From Marinospirillum sp. (GTDB taxonomy: Bacteria; Pseudomonadota; Gammaproteobacteria; Pseudomonadales; Halomonadaceae), in NCBI RefSeq assembly GCF_014859565.1, contig NZ_JACUUA010000069.1:1-15971 (forward strand): a DNA stretch of 15,971 nt, in the 5' to 3' direction. A program made the position numbers and the translations under genes. The notes beneath the pieces were generated by a model. It saw nothing but the letters and a program-made list of their open reading frames with translations. It searched no databases and was not told the origin of the DNA. Below are positions 1 to 8,608 of the stretch, one piece after another (positions within the stretch are counted from its first letter, which is position 1; every line of letters starts with the position of its first letter).

Positions 1-6
1 TTCCCG

Positions 7-51
7 CTTATATCCCCGCCCGATTGGGCGAGGGTTTACGCGGATTTTGCT
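7..51 (-). repeat. Short repeat with end hairpin, copy 1 (IS200/IS605-like end)
   Basis: A 45-nt sequence repeated exactly at 15927-15971 in the same orientation and partly, inverted, at 11519-11548. It contains a hairpin: 17-21 pairs with 26-30 (CGCCC/GGGCG) around a GATT loop, continuing through one C-A mismatch at 16/31 to about positions 12 and 35. On the minus strand the element begins TTTAGCAAAATCCGCG and ends after the GC-rich hairpin with ATATAAG. Right ends of IS200/IS605-group and tnpB-type elements often finish in a similar GC-rich hairpin, so this may be an orphan end or a REP-like derivative. No transposase gene is next to it. The hairpin has no following T-run, so it is a poor intrinsic terminator. 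Confidence 0.7.
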
Positions 52-196
52 AAATTCTGTCGCGTATTAATTTCTCCGGGTCGAGCAGTCGTTCCAGCTC
101 TTCGCGGGTGATTTCCGTCTCTTCTGTTGCCACGTCCAGAATCGGGCGTCTTTCCTTTTTAACCAGCCCTGACAGCAGGCCAAGCAGAAAAAACAT
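50..196 (-). CDS. Small hypothetical protein, 48 aa, one predicted N-terminal membrane segment
   Basis: I do not recognise this ORF. From ATG at 196 it encodes 48 residues: a hydrophobic start (MFFLLGLLSGLV, about residues 1-12), a basic patch KKERR (13-17), then an acidic, helix-prone tail containing TREELERLLDPEKL (about 30-43). This would suit a small single-pass membrane protein with a cytoplasmic tail. The start overlaps the stop of a five-codon mini-ORF in a TGATG arrangement, and the only good Shine-Dalgarno lies before that mini-ORF. The stop codon TAG (50-52) uses bases of the repeat, so the original C-terminus may have been replaced by the repeat's insertion. It lies 36 nt after the yejF stop on the same strand and could be cotranscribed. 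It may also be a decayed or frameshifted gene. Confidence 0.4.
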   Translation of the reverse strand: MFFLLGLLSGLVKKERRPILDVATEETEITREELERLLDPEKLIRDRI

Positions 197-222
197 CACC
201 ACGAGTCAGGCATGATTACCTC
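196..222 (-). other. Shine-Dalgarno plus five-codon mini-ORF coupled to the 48-aa ORF
   Basis: On the minus strand GAGG (222-219) lies 5 nt before ATG at 213. The reading frame is MPDSW followed by TGA at 198-196. The next ATG overlaps that TGA as TGATG and opens the 48-aa ORF. Either a tiny leader couples translation to the downstream ORF, or a single-base frameshift separated the true start from the body of the gene. The sequence alone cannot decide. Confidence 0.35.
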
Positions 223-232
223 AATAAAAAAA

Positions 233-1840
233 TCAGAATCCCGCAGCTTTCAGCAGCGCGCGAGTATAGTCGTTTTCTGGCTGATTAAAGAGTATTTCTG
301 TTGCAGCTGTTTCCACTTGCTGGCCGTCTTTCATCACCAGAATCCGGTGGCTCAATGCCCGAATCACCCGTAGATCGTGGCTGATGAACAGGTAACTTAA
401 ACGGTGCTTCTGCTGCAGATCACGCAGCAGCTGTATGACCTGTGCCTGTACACTGCGATCCAGTGCTGAAGTGGGTTCATCCAGCACCAGCAGCCGTGGT
501 TTAAGGATAAGGGCGCGGGCAATGGCAATACGCTGGCGCTGACCACCGGAAAACTCATGGGGATAACGAAAGCGTGCGGCAGTTTCCAGCCCCACTTCTT
601 CCAGTACCTGACAAACAGCGGCATCTAGTTGAGCAGTCGACAGTTCAGGTTGATGCAGCTTTAAACCCTCCGCCACTATATCTGCCACAGTCATGCGTGG
701 GCTGAGGCTGCCGTAAGGATCCTGAAACACAATTTGCATCTTGCGCCGCCAAGGCAACAGCTGTTGTTGTTTTAACTGATTTAAAGCGGTGCCTTCCAGT
801 TTGATTTCACCGGCAGCAATCGCTTGCAGCCTCAGCAGTGCCAGTGCCAGGGTGGTTTTCCCGGAGCCACTTTCTCCAACAATTCCAAGCGTTTCACCGG
901 CATGCAGTGTCAGTGATTGATCCTGTACCGCTACAAAGGGTGCAGGCTTTTTCCACGGCAACAGGCTGGTGGCAGTGCGGGGAAACTCAACCCGCAGGTT
1001 GTTCACCTGCAAAAGCAGGGGTGCATCTGCCTGCAGAGCCGGAGCCTGCCCGGAGGGTTCACTGTTTAACAGCTGACGGGTGTAATCAGCCTGAGGATTG
1101 GCAAACAGCTCAGGGGTATTCTGGGTTTCGACCAGCTTGCCCCGATGCATTACAGCCACACGATCACTGTACTGGCGCACCAGATTCAGATCATGGGTGA
1201 TCAGCAGAATCGCCATACCCAGTTGCTGCTGCAGTTCTCGCAGCAGATCCAATATCTGTTGTTGTACCGTTACATCCAGTGCGGTGGTGGGTTCATCGGC
1301 CAGCAGAATATCTGGATTGTTGGACAGTGCCATGGCAATCATCACCCGTTGGCGTTGACCACCGGATAACTGATGTGGCCAGGCACGTGCCAGACGTTGT
1401 GGGTCGGGCAGTTTGACCGCTTGTAACAACTCAATACAACGCTGACGGGCTGTTTCGCCGGTTAATCCCTGATGTAATCGCAGGCTTTCGATGATCTGCT
1501 TTTCTACCCGATGCAGGGGATTCAGCGAGGTCATGGGTTCCTGAAAAATCATTGCCATACGATGTCCTCGCAGGCGACGAAACCCCTTTTCATCCAGATT
1601 GACGAGTTCCTGCGCCGGGTTTTCTCCTTGTGCCAGCTGAATGCTGCCACTGACACGGGCGTTATCAGCTAACAACCCCAGGGTTGCCAGTGCTGTAACC
1701 GACTTGCCTGAACCGCTTTCGCCCACCAGTGCCAGGGTTTCACCACGTTGCAGAGTCAGGTTGATACCCTGCAAGGCGGGAGTATTCTGGTCAAAAGTGA
1801 CATTCAGATCTTTGATCTGCAGCAGTGGAGCAGGGGTCAT
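233..1840 (-). CDS. yejF: Peptide ABC transporter ATPase with two nucleotide-binding domains (YejF)
   Basis: This 535-residue protein is the energising subunit of the YejABEF peptide importer, on the inner face of the cytoplasmic membrane. It carries two complete ABC cassettes in one chain. The first has Walker A GESGSGKS at 40-47, signature LSGGQ at 158-162, Walker B ending ADEP at 181-184 and H-loop THD at 215-217. The second has GESGSGKT at 322-329, FSGGQ at 430-434, LVLDEP near 451-456 and SHD at 487-489. Both sites look intact. The fused arrangement and length match YejF, unlike the Dpp/Opp systems, which use two separate ATPases. The ATG overlaps the yejE stop by 4 nt (ATGA), indicating translational coupling. 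It is the last transporter gene of the operon. The family call is firm; substrate preference is not visible in this subunit. Confidence 0.95.
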   Translation of the reverse strand: MTPAPLLQIKDLNVTFDQNTPALQGINLTLQRGETLALVGESGSGKSVTALATLGLLADNARVSGSIQLAQGENPAQELVNLDEKGFRRLRGHRMAMIFQEPMTSLNPLHRVEKQIIESLRLHQGLTGETARQRCIELLQAVKLPDPQRLARAWPHQLSGGQRQRVMIAMALSNNPDILLADEPTTALDVTVQQQILDLLRELQQQLGMAILLITHDLNLVRQYSDRVAVMHRGKLVETQNTPELFANPQADYTRQLLNSEPSGQAPALQADAPLLLQVNNLRVEFPRTATSLLPWKKPAPFVAVQDQSLTLHAGETLGIVGESGSGKTTLALALLRLQAIAAGEIKLEGTALNQLKQQQLLPWRRKMQIVFQDPYGSLSPRMTVADIVAEGLKLHQPELSTAQLDAAVCQVLEEVGLETAARFRYPHEFSGGQRQRIAIARALILKPRLLVLDEPTSALDRSVQAQVIQLLRDLQQKHRLSYLFISHDLRVIRALSHRILVMKDGQQVETAATEILFNQPENDYTRALLKAAGF

Positions 1841-2889
1841 GATTTATCCCCTTGCGGGCTGAGGGTTTTGCGGGGATCAAAGGCATCCCGCACACCTTCA
1901 CCAATAAAGACCAGCAGTGTCAGCAGAATAGCCAGCGTCATAAAAGCAGTCAGTCCCAGCCAGGGCGATTGCAGGTTGGCCTTGCCCTGTGCCACCAGCT
2001 CACCCAGTGACGGGGTGCCGGGTGGCAAACCAAAACCGAGAAAATCCAGCGCAGTCAGGGTAGTGACGGCTCCGGTGAATAAAAAGGGTAAAAACGTCAG
2101 GGTGGCGACCATAGCGTTAGGCAAAACATGGCGCAACAAAATCTGCCGGTTAGGCAGACCCAGCGCGCGGGCGGCACGCACGTATTCAAGATTGCGGGCG
2201 CGCAGGCATTCAGCACGCACCAGATCCACCAGGGTTGTCCAGCTGAACAGCAGCAGAATCAACAATAACCACCAGAAACCTGGCGTGATCATGCTGGCAA
2301 GAATAATCAGTACAAACAGGGTGGGTAATCCCGACCAGATTTCAATAAAACGCTGCCCCCAGAGATCCAGCCGACCGCCGTAATAACCCTGCAGTGCACC
2401 GACCAGAATACCCACCAGACTACTGCCCAGTGTGAGTACCAGGGCAAACAGGATCGACAGGCGCAGACTGTAGATCACCCGTGCCAGCACATCACGCCCC
2501 TGATCATCGGTGCCTAACCAGTTCTCAGAAGAAGGTGGCGCTGGTGCAGGCTGGGTTAGGTTGTAGTTGATGGTGGCATGGCTGAAGGGAATCAACGGCC
2601 AGAGAATCCAGCCATTGTCCTGAATGATCTCCAGCAGGTAAGCATCACGGAAATCGGCTGCCAGCGGTAAATCACCACCAAACTCGGTTTCCTGATAATC
2701 CCTGAGCATGGGCAAATACAGGCTGCCGTTGTAACTCACCAGCAGGGGTTTGTCATTGGCAACCAGTTCGGCCACCAGGCTGATGCCAAACATCAGCAGA
2801 AAAGCCCAGAGTGACCACCAGGCGCGGCGATTGGATTTAAACAGTTGCCAGCGGCGCTGATTCAGAGGGGAAAGATGCAGCGGTGACAT
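1837..2889 (-). CDS. yejE: Peptide ABC transporter permease (YejE)
   Basis: One of the two membrane subunits (350 aa) forming the channel of the YejABEF importer. An N-terminal membrane helix (about residues 25-42) is followed by a long periplasmic stretch. The DppC/OppC-type motif NWLGTDDQGRDVLARVIYS lies at about 123-141. Several hydrophobic segments follow, then the EAA coupling loop VRAARALGLPNRQILLRHVLPN near 236-257, which contacts the ATPase. The long loop between the first helix and the GTDDQGRD motif is typical of YejE. The start codon shares one base with the yejB stop (TGATG), and its end overlaps yejF by 4 nt, so all three are expected to be cotranslated. It pairs with YejB; nothing looks truncated. 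Confidence 0.94.
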   Translation of the reverse strand: MSPLHLSPLNQRRWQLFKSNRRAWWSLWAFLLMFGISLVAELVANDKPLLVSYNGSLYLPMLRDYQETEFGGDLPLAADFRDAYLLEIIQDNGWILWPLIPFSHATINYNLTQPAPAPPSSENWLGTDDQGRDVLARVIYSLRLSILFALVLTLGSSLVGILVGALQGYYGGRLDLWGQRFIEIWSGLPTLFVLIILASMITPGFWWLLLILLLFSWTTLVDLVRAECLRARNLEYVRAARALGLPNRQILLRHVLPNAMVATLTFLPFLFTGAVTTLTALDFLGFGLPPGTPSLGELVAQGKANLQSPWLGLTAFMTLAILLTLLVFIGEGVRDAFDPRKTLSPQGDKS

Positions 2890-3977
2890 CAGTTTTCCCT
2901 CGAAGAAAAATCAATGCGCGGATCAACCAGCATATAAGTCAGATCACTGATGAGTTTTAACACCAGCCCAATCAGCGTAAAAAGATAAAGTGTACCGAAC
3001 ACCACTGGATAATCTCGCTGTACCACCGCTTCAAAACCCAGCAGCCCCAGGCCATCCAGTGAAAAAATCACCTCAATCAGCAGGGAGCCGGTGAAAAAGA
3101 TACTCACCAGTGCAGCAGGCATCCCGGCAATAATAATCAGCATGGCATTACGGAATACATGCCCGTACAGCACCTGGCGTTCACTGACCCCTTTGGCACG
3201 GGCAGTCAGTACATACTGCTTGTGGATCTCGTCCAGAAAGGAATTTTTGGTCAGTAGGGTGAGGGTGGCAAAACCGGAAATGGTCATTGCCAGTACTGGT
3301 AATGTCAGGTGCCAGAAATAATCCAGAATCTTGCCAAACGTACTGAGTTCATTGAAGTTTTCTGAAGTCAGGCCACGTAGTGGAAACCAATCCAGATAAC
3401 TGCCACCGGCAAACAGCACAATCAGTAGGATGGCAAACAAAAAGCCGGGAATGGCATAACCGATAATCACCACCGAGGAAGTCCAGACATCAAAACGGCT
3501 GCCATGTTTTAAGGCCTTGTGAATACCCAGGGGGATGGAAATCAGGTAAATCAGCAGGGTAGACCAGAGTCCCAGCGAAATGGACACCGGCATTTTTTCC
3601 AGGATCAGCTCGGTGACACTGCGTCCACGGAAAAAACTCTCACCCAGATCAAAACGCAGGTAGTTACCAACCATCAGTAAAAAACGTTCATGGGCTGGTT
3701 TGTCAAAACCGAACTGCTGTTCCAGCTCAGCAATAAAACGGGCATCCACACCCCGCGAGCCACGATAAGCCGAGCCACCTTCGTCACCACTGCTGACCGA
3801 CTCACCACCGGATGAATCCAGTCGGGTACTGCCCATGGCATCCATTCCACCCATCTGAGCCATCACCTGTTCAATCGGGCCACCGGGGGCGGCCTGAATG
3901 ATGACAAAGTTCAACAGCAGAATACCCAGCAGGGTGGGGGGGATGAGCAACAAACGACGCAGCAGATAAGGCGCCAT
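2889..3977 (-). CDS. yejB: Peptide ABC transporter permease (YejB)
   Basis: The second channel subunit (362 aa), of the DppB/OppB family. It opens with [19 protein letters not shown], the usual first helix. APGGPIEQ follows near residue 30, then a polar Ser/Gly-rich loop of about 40 residues ending YRGSRGVD. A comparable loop, also ending in YRGGRGLD, is present in E. coli YejB, so it is a family feature rather than an insertion. The coupling motif [21 protein letters not shown] lies in the second half. The C-terminus [12 protein letters not shown] closely resembles other YejB proteins, and the length matches the family. The gene starts 19 nt after the yejA stop with a weak GGCGGG-like ribosome site and runs into yejE by a 1-nt overlap. 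Confidence 0.95.
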   Translation of the reverse strand: MAPYLLRRLLLIPPTLLGILLLNFVIIQAAPGGPIEQVMAQMGGMDAMGSTRLDSSGGESVSSGDEGGSAYRGSRGVDARFIAELEQQFGFDKPAHERFLLMVGNYLRFDLGESFFRGRSVTELILEKMPVSISLGLWSTLLIYLISIPLGIHKALKHGSRFDVWTSSVVIIGYAIPGFLFAILLIVLFAGGSYLDWFPLRGLTSENFNELSTFGKILDYFWHLTLPVLAMTISGFATLTLLTKNSFLDEIHKQYVLTARAKGVSERQVLYGHVFRNAMLIIIAGMPAALVSIFFTGSLLIEVIFSLDGLGLLGFEAVVQRDYPVVFGTLYLFTLIGLVLKLISDLTYMLVDPRIDFSSREN

Positions 3978-3996
3978 GCTTAATCAGCCCGCCAGA

Positions 3997-5817
3997 TCAT
4001 TCCACCCACCAGGCATCCACTGGCAGGCCATAGGGTGGGCGCACCTCTGGAATATGGACATTGTTGCGACGAGCAATGCGGTATTCATTCAGGTGCCAGT
4101 GGGGAATCACATAATGTCCCCACAGCAATACCCGATCCAGCGCGCGGGTGGTGGTGATCAGGGTTTCACGGTCACGAGCAGCTATCAGCTGTTCCACCAG
4201 TGCATCCACCACTGGGTGTTGAATACCGGCCAGGTTGCGACCATCCGGGGACTGGGCAAATTCGGAATGAAAGAATTCCCGTTGCTCATTGCCGGGTGAC
4301 AGGCTCTGTCCCAAAGTGGAGATAGTCATGTCGTAATCAAACTGACGCAGGCGATTGAGGTATTGGGTGACATCCACCACTCGCACATCCATACGGATAC
4401 CAATACGCTCCAGATTTTGCCGCCAGGGCAGCACTACCCGCTCAAAAGAAGAGTCATGCATCAGGATTTCAAAACGCAGCTGTTGCCCCTGAGCATTCAC
4501 CAGCCGCCGTCCATCCATCTGCCAACCAGCCTCACGCAGCAAACGCAGGGCTTCACGGGTTTGTGGGCGCAGGTTGCCACTGCCATCCGTTACCGGCAGG
4601 GTGTATTTCTGCTCAAACACTGCCGCAGGCAGTTGATCACGGAAAGGTTCCAGTTTTGCCAGTTCACGCCCTTGTGGCAGTCCACTGCTGGCCAGCTCAG
4701 AGTTACTGAAATAACTCAGGGTGCGGGTATAAGCATTGTGGAACAGCTGCTGATTGGACCATTCAAAATCAAACATCTGGGTCAATGCCAGGCGTACTCG
4801 TGGATCACTGAAGACATCTCGACGGGTATTAAAGAAAAAGCCCTGCATGCCAGAGGAGTTCTGGTGTGGAATGCTTTCCAGCAGTATGTCACCGGCTGAC
4901 AGCGCCGATCCGCTGTAGCCTGTTGCCCAGTTGCGGGCGATATTTTCCAGCCTAAAATCCAGTCGACCAGCCTTAAAAGCTTCCAGTGCTACTGTGGCAT
5001 CACGGTAATAATCATAAATCAGCCGGTTGATGTTGTTACGACCTTGGTTGATGGGCAGATCAGCACCCCAGTAGTTTTCAACCCGCTGATAAATAATCCG
5101 ACGACCTGAGTCAACTTCGGCAACCCGATAGGGGCCGCTGCCGACAGGAATATCCAGGGATGGATGGGTGAAATCCCGATCCTGCCAGTCGTGTTTTGGC
5201 AGAATTGGCACCTGGCCGATAATCAGCGGTAACTCACGGTTGGTATTGCTGGCCAGCTCAAAACGGATGCGTTGTGGGCTCAACACCTGAATGTTACTGA
5301 TGTCGGCATAATAAGCCCGGTAAAAGGGGCGGCCTTTTTCACGCAGCAGTTCAAAGGTGAAAGCCACATCCTCTGCGGTGACAGGTTTGCCGTCATGGAA
5401 ACGGGCGTGTGGGTGCAGTTCAAACTCGACCCAGTGACCGGCAGGATCAAGCCGGATGCAACGAGCCAGCAGACCATATTCGGTAAAGGGTTCATCAGCT
5501 GAGTGGTAGGTGAGGCTGTCATAGATATTGCCCAATCCTGCTGCTGCAGTGCCCTGAATGATAAAAGGATTCAGGCTGTCAAAGGTACCGCCAGGTGGTG
5601 CCTGGCGCAGACTGCCACCTTTGGGGGCATTGGGATTAACGTACTCAAGATGAGTGAAGTCAGCTGGGTATTTTGCTTCACCATGCAGGGTCAGGGCGTG
5701 TTTACAAATCGGCTCGGCTGCTGCCTGAGCTGTTGTGACCAGTAAAAACATGCCGGGTAACAGGGATAACACCATCAGTTTGCGTAATGGAGAGGATAAG
5801 ATGGTTTTTCCCAGCAT
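3997..5817 (-). CDS. yejA: Periplasmic peptide-binding protein of the Yej importer (YejA)
   Basis: A 606-residue extracellular solute-binding protein of family 5 (DppA/OppA-like), expected in the periplasm, where it delivers oligopeptides to YejBE. Residues 1-33 form a signal peptide: basic LRK near 11-13, a hydrophobic core, and AQA before the mature AAEPICKHALTLHG. Family features include GGTFDSLNPFI near 75, the pair YDSLTYHSADEP / YGLLA, and FELHPHARFHDGKPVTAEDVAFTF near 150. The ATG at 5817 has a good GGGAG ribosome site about 9 nt upstream. It begins 39 nt after the mltD stop without a visible terminator, so read-through from mltD is likely. In E. coli this system imports microcin C; in Agrobacterium the related YejBEF-YepA imports anhydromuropeptides. 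Which substrate applies here is not shown by the sequence. Confidence 0.92.
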   Translation of the reverse strand: MLGKTILSSPLRKLMVLSLLPGMFLLVTTAQAAAEPICKHALTLHGEAKYPADFTHLEYVNPNAPKGGSLRQAPPGGTFDSLNPFIIQGTAAAGLGNIYDSLTYHSADEPFTEYGLLARCIRLDPAGHWVEFELHPHARFHDGKPVTAEDVAFTFELLREKGRPFYRAYYADISNIQVLSPQRIRFELASNTNRELPLIIGQVPILPKHDWQDRDFTHPSLDIPVGSGPYRVAEVDSGRRIIYQRVENYWGADLPINQGRNNINRLIYDYYRDATVALEAFKAGRLDFRLENIARNWATGYSGSALSAGDILLESIPHQNSSGMQGFFFNTRRDVFSDPRVRLALTQMFDFEWSNQQLFHNAYTRTLSYFSNSELASSGLPQGRELAKLEPFRDQLPAAVFEQKYTLPVTDGSGNLRPQTREALRLLREAGWQMDGRRLVNAQGQQLRFEILMHDSSFERVVLPWRQNLERIGIRMDVRVVDVTQYLNRLRQFDYDMTISTLGQSLSPGNEQREFFHSEFAQSPDGRNLAGIQHPVVDALVEQLIAARDRETLITTTRALDRVLLWGHYVIPHWHLNEYRIARRNNVHIPEVRPPYGLPVDAWWVE

Positions 5818-5856
5818 AAAGGCTTACTCCCTGGTTTTGGTTGTCAGATAAAATAA

Positions 5857-7641
5857 TCAGTTGCGTGTGACATCAACATGCAGGGTCAGGTTCTGTCCGG
5901 GCTGCAAATAACGGCTGATATTGATGTTGTTCCAGCGGGCAATATCACTGACACTAACGCGGAATCGGCTGGCAATGTTCGCCAGATTATCACCATTACG
6001 GACGGTGTAGTTAACCCGACGGATAACACTGCGGTTATTGGCGCTGGCAACTGTGCGGGCATTGTCAGTTCTTGACCAGATCACCAGGCGCTGACCGGCA
6101 ATCAGGGGGTCGCCGGGTGCCATGTTGTTCCAGCTGGCCAGCTCACGCACACTGATGCCATGACGGCGCGCCAGTAACCAGAAACTGTCACCGGACTGCA
6201 CCAGATGCTCAATGCGGTTACCCTGACGAGCAACATTCTGGCGACGCTGCAGGCGTTGATCTTCACTCAGGGCATACTGGCGTACATCCTGGCTGGGAAT
6301 TGGGATCAGCAGTTCGTGACCGGCACGAATGATGTCACCACGCAGCTGGTTGGCATCACGAATCATGCTGGGCGTGGTGTTAAAACGGCTGGAGATAGTT
6401 AGCAGGCTGTCACCGGATTTGACACGATACCGCTGCCAGCTCATGCGTTGGCGTGGTGGCAGGTTCTCAAGATTGGCTGCCAGAATGGCTGCGTTCTCAA
6501 CTGGCACCAGCAGACGGTGTGGGCCTTCCGGGCTGGTGGCCCACTGGCTGAATCCTGGATTCAGCAGATACAGCTCATTCATGCCAATTTCTGACAACTC
6601 TGCTGCCAGTGCCAGATCAATCTGTCCTTTGGTATCCACTGCAGCAAAATAGGGCTGATTGGGGATGGAGGTCAGGTTGATACCCTTGGCTTCGGGGTCA
6701 GCAATCAAACGTGCCAGAGCCACCATTTTTGGCACATAAGCCAGGGTTTCTGCAGGCAGGTTCAGTTCCCAGAAGGTGCCGTTGCCACCAGCATTACGGT
6801 TGTGGCGCAGGGCACGGTTTACATTGCCACCACCGGCATTGTAGGCCGCCAGTGCCAGATGCCAGTCATCAAAGCGACGGTTCAGTTGAGTCAGGTAGGT
6901 CAGGGCTGCATCGGTGGAGGCAATCACATCACGGCGGCCATCGTACCACCAGTTGTTTTCTAGCCCAAAATGCCGAGCTGTGCCGGGGATGAACTGCCAC
7001 ATGCCGGAAGCACGACCATGTGAATAGGCAAACGGATCATAAGCACTTTCCACGATTGGCAGCAGTGCCAGCTCACCGGGCAGGCCACGGCGCTCAATTT
7101 CTTCCAGTACATGGAACATGTAACGGCTGGCGCGCTGGGCAACACGATCCATATAATCCGGATGACGGCGGTACCAGTTCATCTGGGCAATCACTCGTGG
7201 ATCATCACTGCTGATATCCATGGACAGGTTTTCACGTAGCCGATCCCACAGGTCATACTCAGATAATACTGGTTCTTGCCAGTGACGCCAGTCGGCTTTG
7301 GGCGACGAAGCCAGCAGGTTTGAAAGGCCAGAAAGATCATCGTGATGGCGGACGCTGGATAACTGCTGGCTACTGCTCAGTTGATTCCAGATTTCCTGTG
7401 TCGGTGCTTCCGAAGGCGCTGCTAAAGGCATTTCTGAAGGCGCTGCTAAAGGCATTTCTGAAGGCGCTGATGGCTGCAATTGTTGAACGTCATTGTGGGG
7501 TAGAGATTGGCAACCTTGCAGAAACAGCCCTGCAAATCCAATTAACGCAATGGTTTTTATATGTTTTTTTAGCCCGGTACCTACCAGTGGCAAGAGTAAA
7601 GGTAGTGCCGGAGTTGCAGTGAAAAAATCATTTTTTGGCAT
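5857..7641 (-). CDS. mltD: Membrane-bound lytic murein transglycosylase D, lipoprotein with three LysM domains
   Basis: A 594-residue peptidoglycan lytic transglycosylase. It cleaves the MurNAc-GlcNAc bond non-hydrolytically to leave 1,6-anhydroMurNAc ends. The lipobox LQGC (C44) predicts a lipoprotein, probably on the outer membrane. The N-region before the lipobox is unusually long, so the true start may differ, but no better start with a ribosome site was seen. The goose-lysozyme-like domain spans about 150-330. The catalytic Glu is probably E198 in PIVESAYDP; GMWQFIPGTAR (213-223) and AAYNAGGGNVNRAL (265-278) support the family. Three LysM murein-binding domains follow at about 404-448, 478-522 and 543-588; E. 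coli MltD has two in its usual annotation. Residues about 58-80 hold a short tandem repeat. It lies between gloB and yejA, all on the same strand. Confidence 0.93.
   Translation of the reverse strand: MPKNDFFTATPALPLLLPLVGTGLKKHIKTIALIGFAGLFLQGCQSLPHNDVQQLQPSAPSEMPLAAPSEMPLAAPSEAPTQEIWNQLSSSQQLSSVRHHDDLSGLSNLLASSPKADWRHWQEPVLSEYDLWDRLRENLSMDISSDDPRVIAQMNWYRRHPDYMDRVAQRASRYMFHVLEEIERRGLPGELALLPIVESAYDPFAYSHGRASGMWQFIPGTARHFGLENNWWYDGRRDVIASTDAALTYLTQLNRRFDDWHLALAAYNAGGGNVNRALRHNRNAGGNGTFWELNLPAETLAYVPKMVALARLIADPEAKGINLTSIPNQPYFAAVDTKGQIDLALAAELSEIGMNELYLLNPGFSQWATSPEGPHRLLVPVENAAILAANLENLPPRQRMSWQRYRVKSGDSLLTISSRFNTTPSMIRDANQLRGDIIRAGHELLIPIPSQDVRQYALSEDQRLQRRQNVARQGNRIEHLVQSGDSFWLLARRHGISVRELASWNNMAPGDPLIAGQRLVIWSRTDNARTVASANNRSVIRRVNYTVRNGDNLANIASRFRVSVSDIARWNNINISRYLQPGQNLTLHVDVTRN
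7412..7469 (-). repeat. 24-bp tandem repeat inside mltD (about 2.4 units)
   Basis: Two identical 24-bp units (7412-7435 and 7436-7459) and the first ~10 bases of a third (7460-7469). They encode eight-residue repeats (APSEMPLA) in the linker just after the lipobox cysteine of MltD. The unit is a multiple of three, so slippage would change linker length without breaking the frame. Confidence 0.9.
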
Positions 7642-7679
7642 AAAAATCGTGTATCAAGGTTTGTTAACGAATAGATGAC

Positions 7680-7708
7680 ATTCTATTCATCCAATAAGCC
7701 TGTAACAA
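7680..7708 (-). promoter_or_regulatory. Candidate sigma-70 promoter for mltD
   Basis: On the minus strand, TTGTTA (7708-7703, 4/6 to the -35 consensus) and TAGAAT (7685-7680, 5/6 to the -10 consensus) are separated by exactly 17 nt. They lie about 40-70 nt upstream of the mltD start. The -10 region overlaps a perfect 7-bp inverted repeat, GAATAGA (7669-7675) with TCTATTC (7682-7688), which could be an operator or a 5'-leader hairpin. This is a match by eye only. Confidence 0.4.
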
Positions 7709-7743
7709 GTAATCACTGGTAACTGTGCTGTTTCATACCTGTA

Positions 7744-8526
7744 TCAAGCCTTGTCCTTCCAGCTTCTGAGCAGGCGAAAAGCATCCGCATCTTCTTTACA
7801 GGAGGCATCAGGGAAGTATTGCTGTAAGGCTAGTCTCACCTCTGGTTGGGCAATGCGTAGAAAAGGGTTGGTAGCTTTCTCCAGCAATAAGGTAGAGGGC
7901 AGGGTAGACAGGTTTTGCGCTCTTTTGTCGCGGCAGTCCTGCAAGCGCTGTTGCAATTGAGGATTGTTCGGCTCAACTCGGCTGGCAAACTCCAGGTTGC
8001 TCAGGGTGTATTCATGAGCAGCATACACCTGGGTGGAATCCGGTAGATTGGCAATAGTCTGCAAAGATGCGTGCATCTGTTCAGCCGTGCCTTCAAACAA
8101 ACGGCCACAACCACCGGCAAACAAGGTATCACCACAGAACAGCAGCGGTGGCTGATGATCCAGTGCCACAAACGCTACATGCCCCAGGGTATGGCCGGGT
8201 AGCTCCAGCACCTGCAGGGTATGCCCCAGCAGCTGAAAACGATCGCCGCCAGTGACTTGTACATTCAGTGGTGGCAGGCGATAAATGTCCTGCAGAGCAC
8301 CAATCACTGTCACTCCCTTGGTCGCCAGCTCCATCACACCACCAATATGATCAGCATGATGGTGGGTCAGCAGGATACCTTCGAGGTGTAAACCTTCAGA
8401 CTCTAGATAACGCTGAACCGGCTGGGCATCACCGGGGTCTACTACCCAGCAGCGTTTGTCACCAGCGGTACGCAGTAGCCAGATGTAGTTGTCGTTAAAG
8501 GCTGGAATGGAAATCACATCAAGCAT
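7744..8526 (-). CDS. gloB: Hydroxyacylglutathione hydrolase (glyoxalase II)
   Basis: A 260-residue cytoplasmic metallo-beta-lactamase-fold enzyme. It hydrolyses S-lactoylglutathione to D-lactate and glutathione, the second step of methylglyoxal detoxification. The binuclear metal motif THHHADH is at 54-60. The other ligands are H112 (LPGHTLGH), D133 (FCGDTLFAGGCGRLFEG) and H171 (AAHEYTLSN). The C-terminal helical domain contains NPFLR (220-224), typical of glyoxalase II substrate binding. All expected residues and the usual length are present. It is divergent from the yafS-like gene, as in E. coli, and followed by mltD after 102 nt on the same strand. Confidence 0.96.
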   Translation of the reverse strand: MLDVISIPAFNDNYIWLLRTAGDKRCWVVDPGDAQPVQRYLESEGLHLEGILLTHHHADHIGGVMELATKGVTVIGALQDIYRLPPLNVQVTGGDRFQLLGHTLQVLELPGHTLGHVAFVALDHQPPLLFCGDTLFAGGCGRLFEGTAEQMHASLQTIANLPDSTQVYAAHEYTLSNLEFASRVEPNNPQLQQRLQDCRDKRAQNLSTLPSTLLLEKATNPFLRIAQPEVRLALQQYFPDASCKEDADAFRLLRSWKDKA

Positions 8527-8608
8527 CGTTGGTTATCCCTGTTATTGTCGGCAGCTGTGTTAATCTGGATGGATCAAACCTCATAGCAAATACTTTACGG
8601 CAGAAGTC
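8527..8608 (+). promoter_or_regulatory. Divergent intergenic region between gloB and the yafS-like gene
   Basis: These 82 bases must carry the start signals for both the minus-strand gloB unit and the plus-strand yafS-rnhA-dnaQ-nudC operon. I see no strong sigma-70 promoter on either strand. The best minus-strand candidate is TTTGCT with CAGATT at about 17 nt, which is poor. The ribosome sites are modest: AGGGAT before gloB and CAGAAG before the methyltransferase gene. Only the divergent arrangement is well supported. Confidence 0.35.

Noticed and set aside
1748..2383. A 211-codon plus-strand open frame
   Set aside because: It lies antisense to yejF/yejE, has low-complexity Arg/Ser-rich composition, no family motif and no ribosome site. 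It is a shadow of real genes.
3740..3840. Ser/Gly-rich stretch of YejB as a novel insertion
   Set aside because: E. coli YejB has a similar loop at the same place ending in YRGGRGLD, so it is a family feature.
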